A stretch of DNA of 6,333 nt, from positions 1-6,333 of the forward strand of contig CALGGX010000415.1 of assembly GCA_937916025.1 (NCBI GenBank), given 5' to 3'. Source of the stretch: an uncultured Selenomonadales bacterium (GTDB lineage Bacteria > Bacillota_C > Negativicutes > Selenomonadales > Selenomonadaceae). The translations under genes were made by a program, and so were the position numbers. The notes beneath the pieces are model-generated. The model had not been told where the DNA came from and did not search any database. It was given only the letters and a program-made list of their open reading frames with translations. Positions 6,042 through 6,333 of the stretch are shown piece after piece (within the stretch, counting starts at the first letter, position 1; each line of letters starts with the position of its first letter).

Positions 6042-6333
6042 ATGAAAACGGTTTCGATCTTGGTTCCCTGTTGCAACGAAGAGGCGGTGCTCGAAAAATT
6101 CCACGCGCGGGTTTCGGAAGTGATTGCAAAGATTGACGATTGCGAGTTCGGATTTGTATTCGTCAACGACGGCTCGACGGACGGCACTCTCGAGATCATG
6201 CGGCGATTGCGGAGCCGTGATGCTCGGGTGCACTACATTTCCTTGTCTCGGAATTTCGGAAAAGAGACGGCGATGATCGCCGGGCTCGATCAAGTCGACA
6301 GCGACGCGGTGATCATCATGGAGATCGGAAGAG
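6042..6333 (+). CDS. GT2 glycosyltransferase, GtrB/DPM1-like (partial, 5' end)
   Basis: Family 2 glycosyltransferases of this type move a sugar from a nucleotide sugar to a lipid carrier such as undecaprenyl phosphate, at the inner face of the membrane. Seen: VSILVPCCNEE at the N-terminus (usually PxYNEE, here Cys instead of Tyr), VFVNDGSTDGT (nucleotide-binding Asp) at about residues 45-55, and SLSRNFGKETAMIAGLD, a hallmark of the GtrB/DPM1-like branch. The frame then reads DAVIIM, after which family members have DADLQ (metal-binding Asp). Here the sequence changes to EIGR because the last 12 bases match sequencing adapter. Genuine coding sequence therefore ends near 6321, and the C-terminal domain and any membrane helices are missing. 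Transcribed away from the dynamin operon from its own promoter. Confidence 0.92.
   Translation, partial: MKTVSILVPCCNEEAVLEKFHARVSEVIAKIDDCEFGFVFVNDGSTDGTLEIMRRLRSRDARVHYISLSRNFGKETAMIAGLDQVDSDAVIIMEIGR
6322..6333. other. probable Illumina adapter remnant
   Basis: AGATCGGAAGAG equals the first 12 bases of the common TruSeq adapter and sits at the very end of the contig. It replaces the codons expected for the conserved DADLQ motif of the glycosyltransferase. Confidence 0.88.

Noticed and set aside
5985..6293. Minus-strand open frame of 102 codons opposite the glycosyltransferase start
   Set aside because: The plus strand has clear GT2 motifs with promoter and ribosome binding site; the minus frame also crosses the operon promoter.

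Overview
This window looks like a bacterial contig of mid GC content, rich in the tetramer TCGA. Its right end runs into 12 bases identical to the start of the Illumina TruSeq adapter (6322-6333), so that end is a library artefact. The ACP sequence, strong AAGGAG-type ribosome binding sites and the tightly packed operon are compatible with a Firmicutes-type bacterium, possibly Negativicutes. This placement is a low-confidence impression.

Layout: the left edge holds the last 32 codons of an unidentified plus-strand gene (1-100). Almost everything else is one minus-strand operon of six genes, read from right to left. In transcription order these are: a 486-aa dynamin-like GTPase (5942-4482); a 234-aa helical protein (4469-3765); a 277-aa helical protein with a hydrophobic N-terminus (3763-2930); a 169-aa coiled-coil protein (2928-2419); a 677-aa protein with an N-terminal coiled coil and about 13 Sel1 repeats (2432-399); and an acyl carrier protein (ending at 128). 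Gene junctions are 12 nt, 1 nt, 1 nt, a 14-nt overlap and an ATGA overlap, so translation is probably coupled throughout. At the right edge a GT2 glycosyltransferase of the GtrB/DPM1-like type starts on the plus strand (6042) and is cut off by the contig end.

The dynamin operon and the glycosyltransferase gene diverge from a 99-bp region (5943-6041). It holds two good sigma70-type promoters, each with a 17-bp spacer, whose -35 hexamers overlap by five bases on opposite strands.

The most interesting content is the five-gene set 5942-399. Proteins 2 and 3 are paralogues, with an ungapped conserved block of about 60 residues. Protein 4 and the N-terminal part of protein 5 share a coiled coil plus a conserved terminal motif. 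The set is therefore a GTPase plus two duplicated pairs of helical partners, one carrying a Sel1 scaffold. The GTPase has no visible membrane segment, while several partners have amphipathic or hydrophobic N-termini. I infer a multi-protein membrane-associated dynamin machine. I do not recognise this exact arrangement as a named system. Its job (envelope remodelling, membrane repair, phage resistance or other) cannot be decided from sequence alone.
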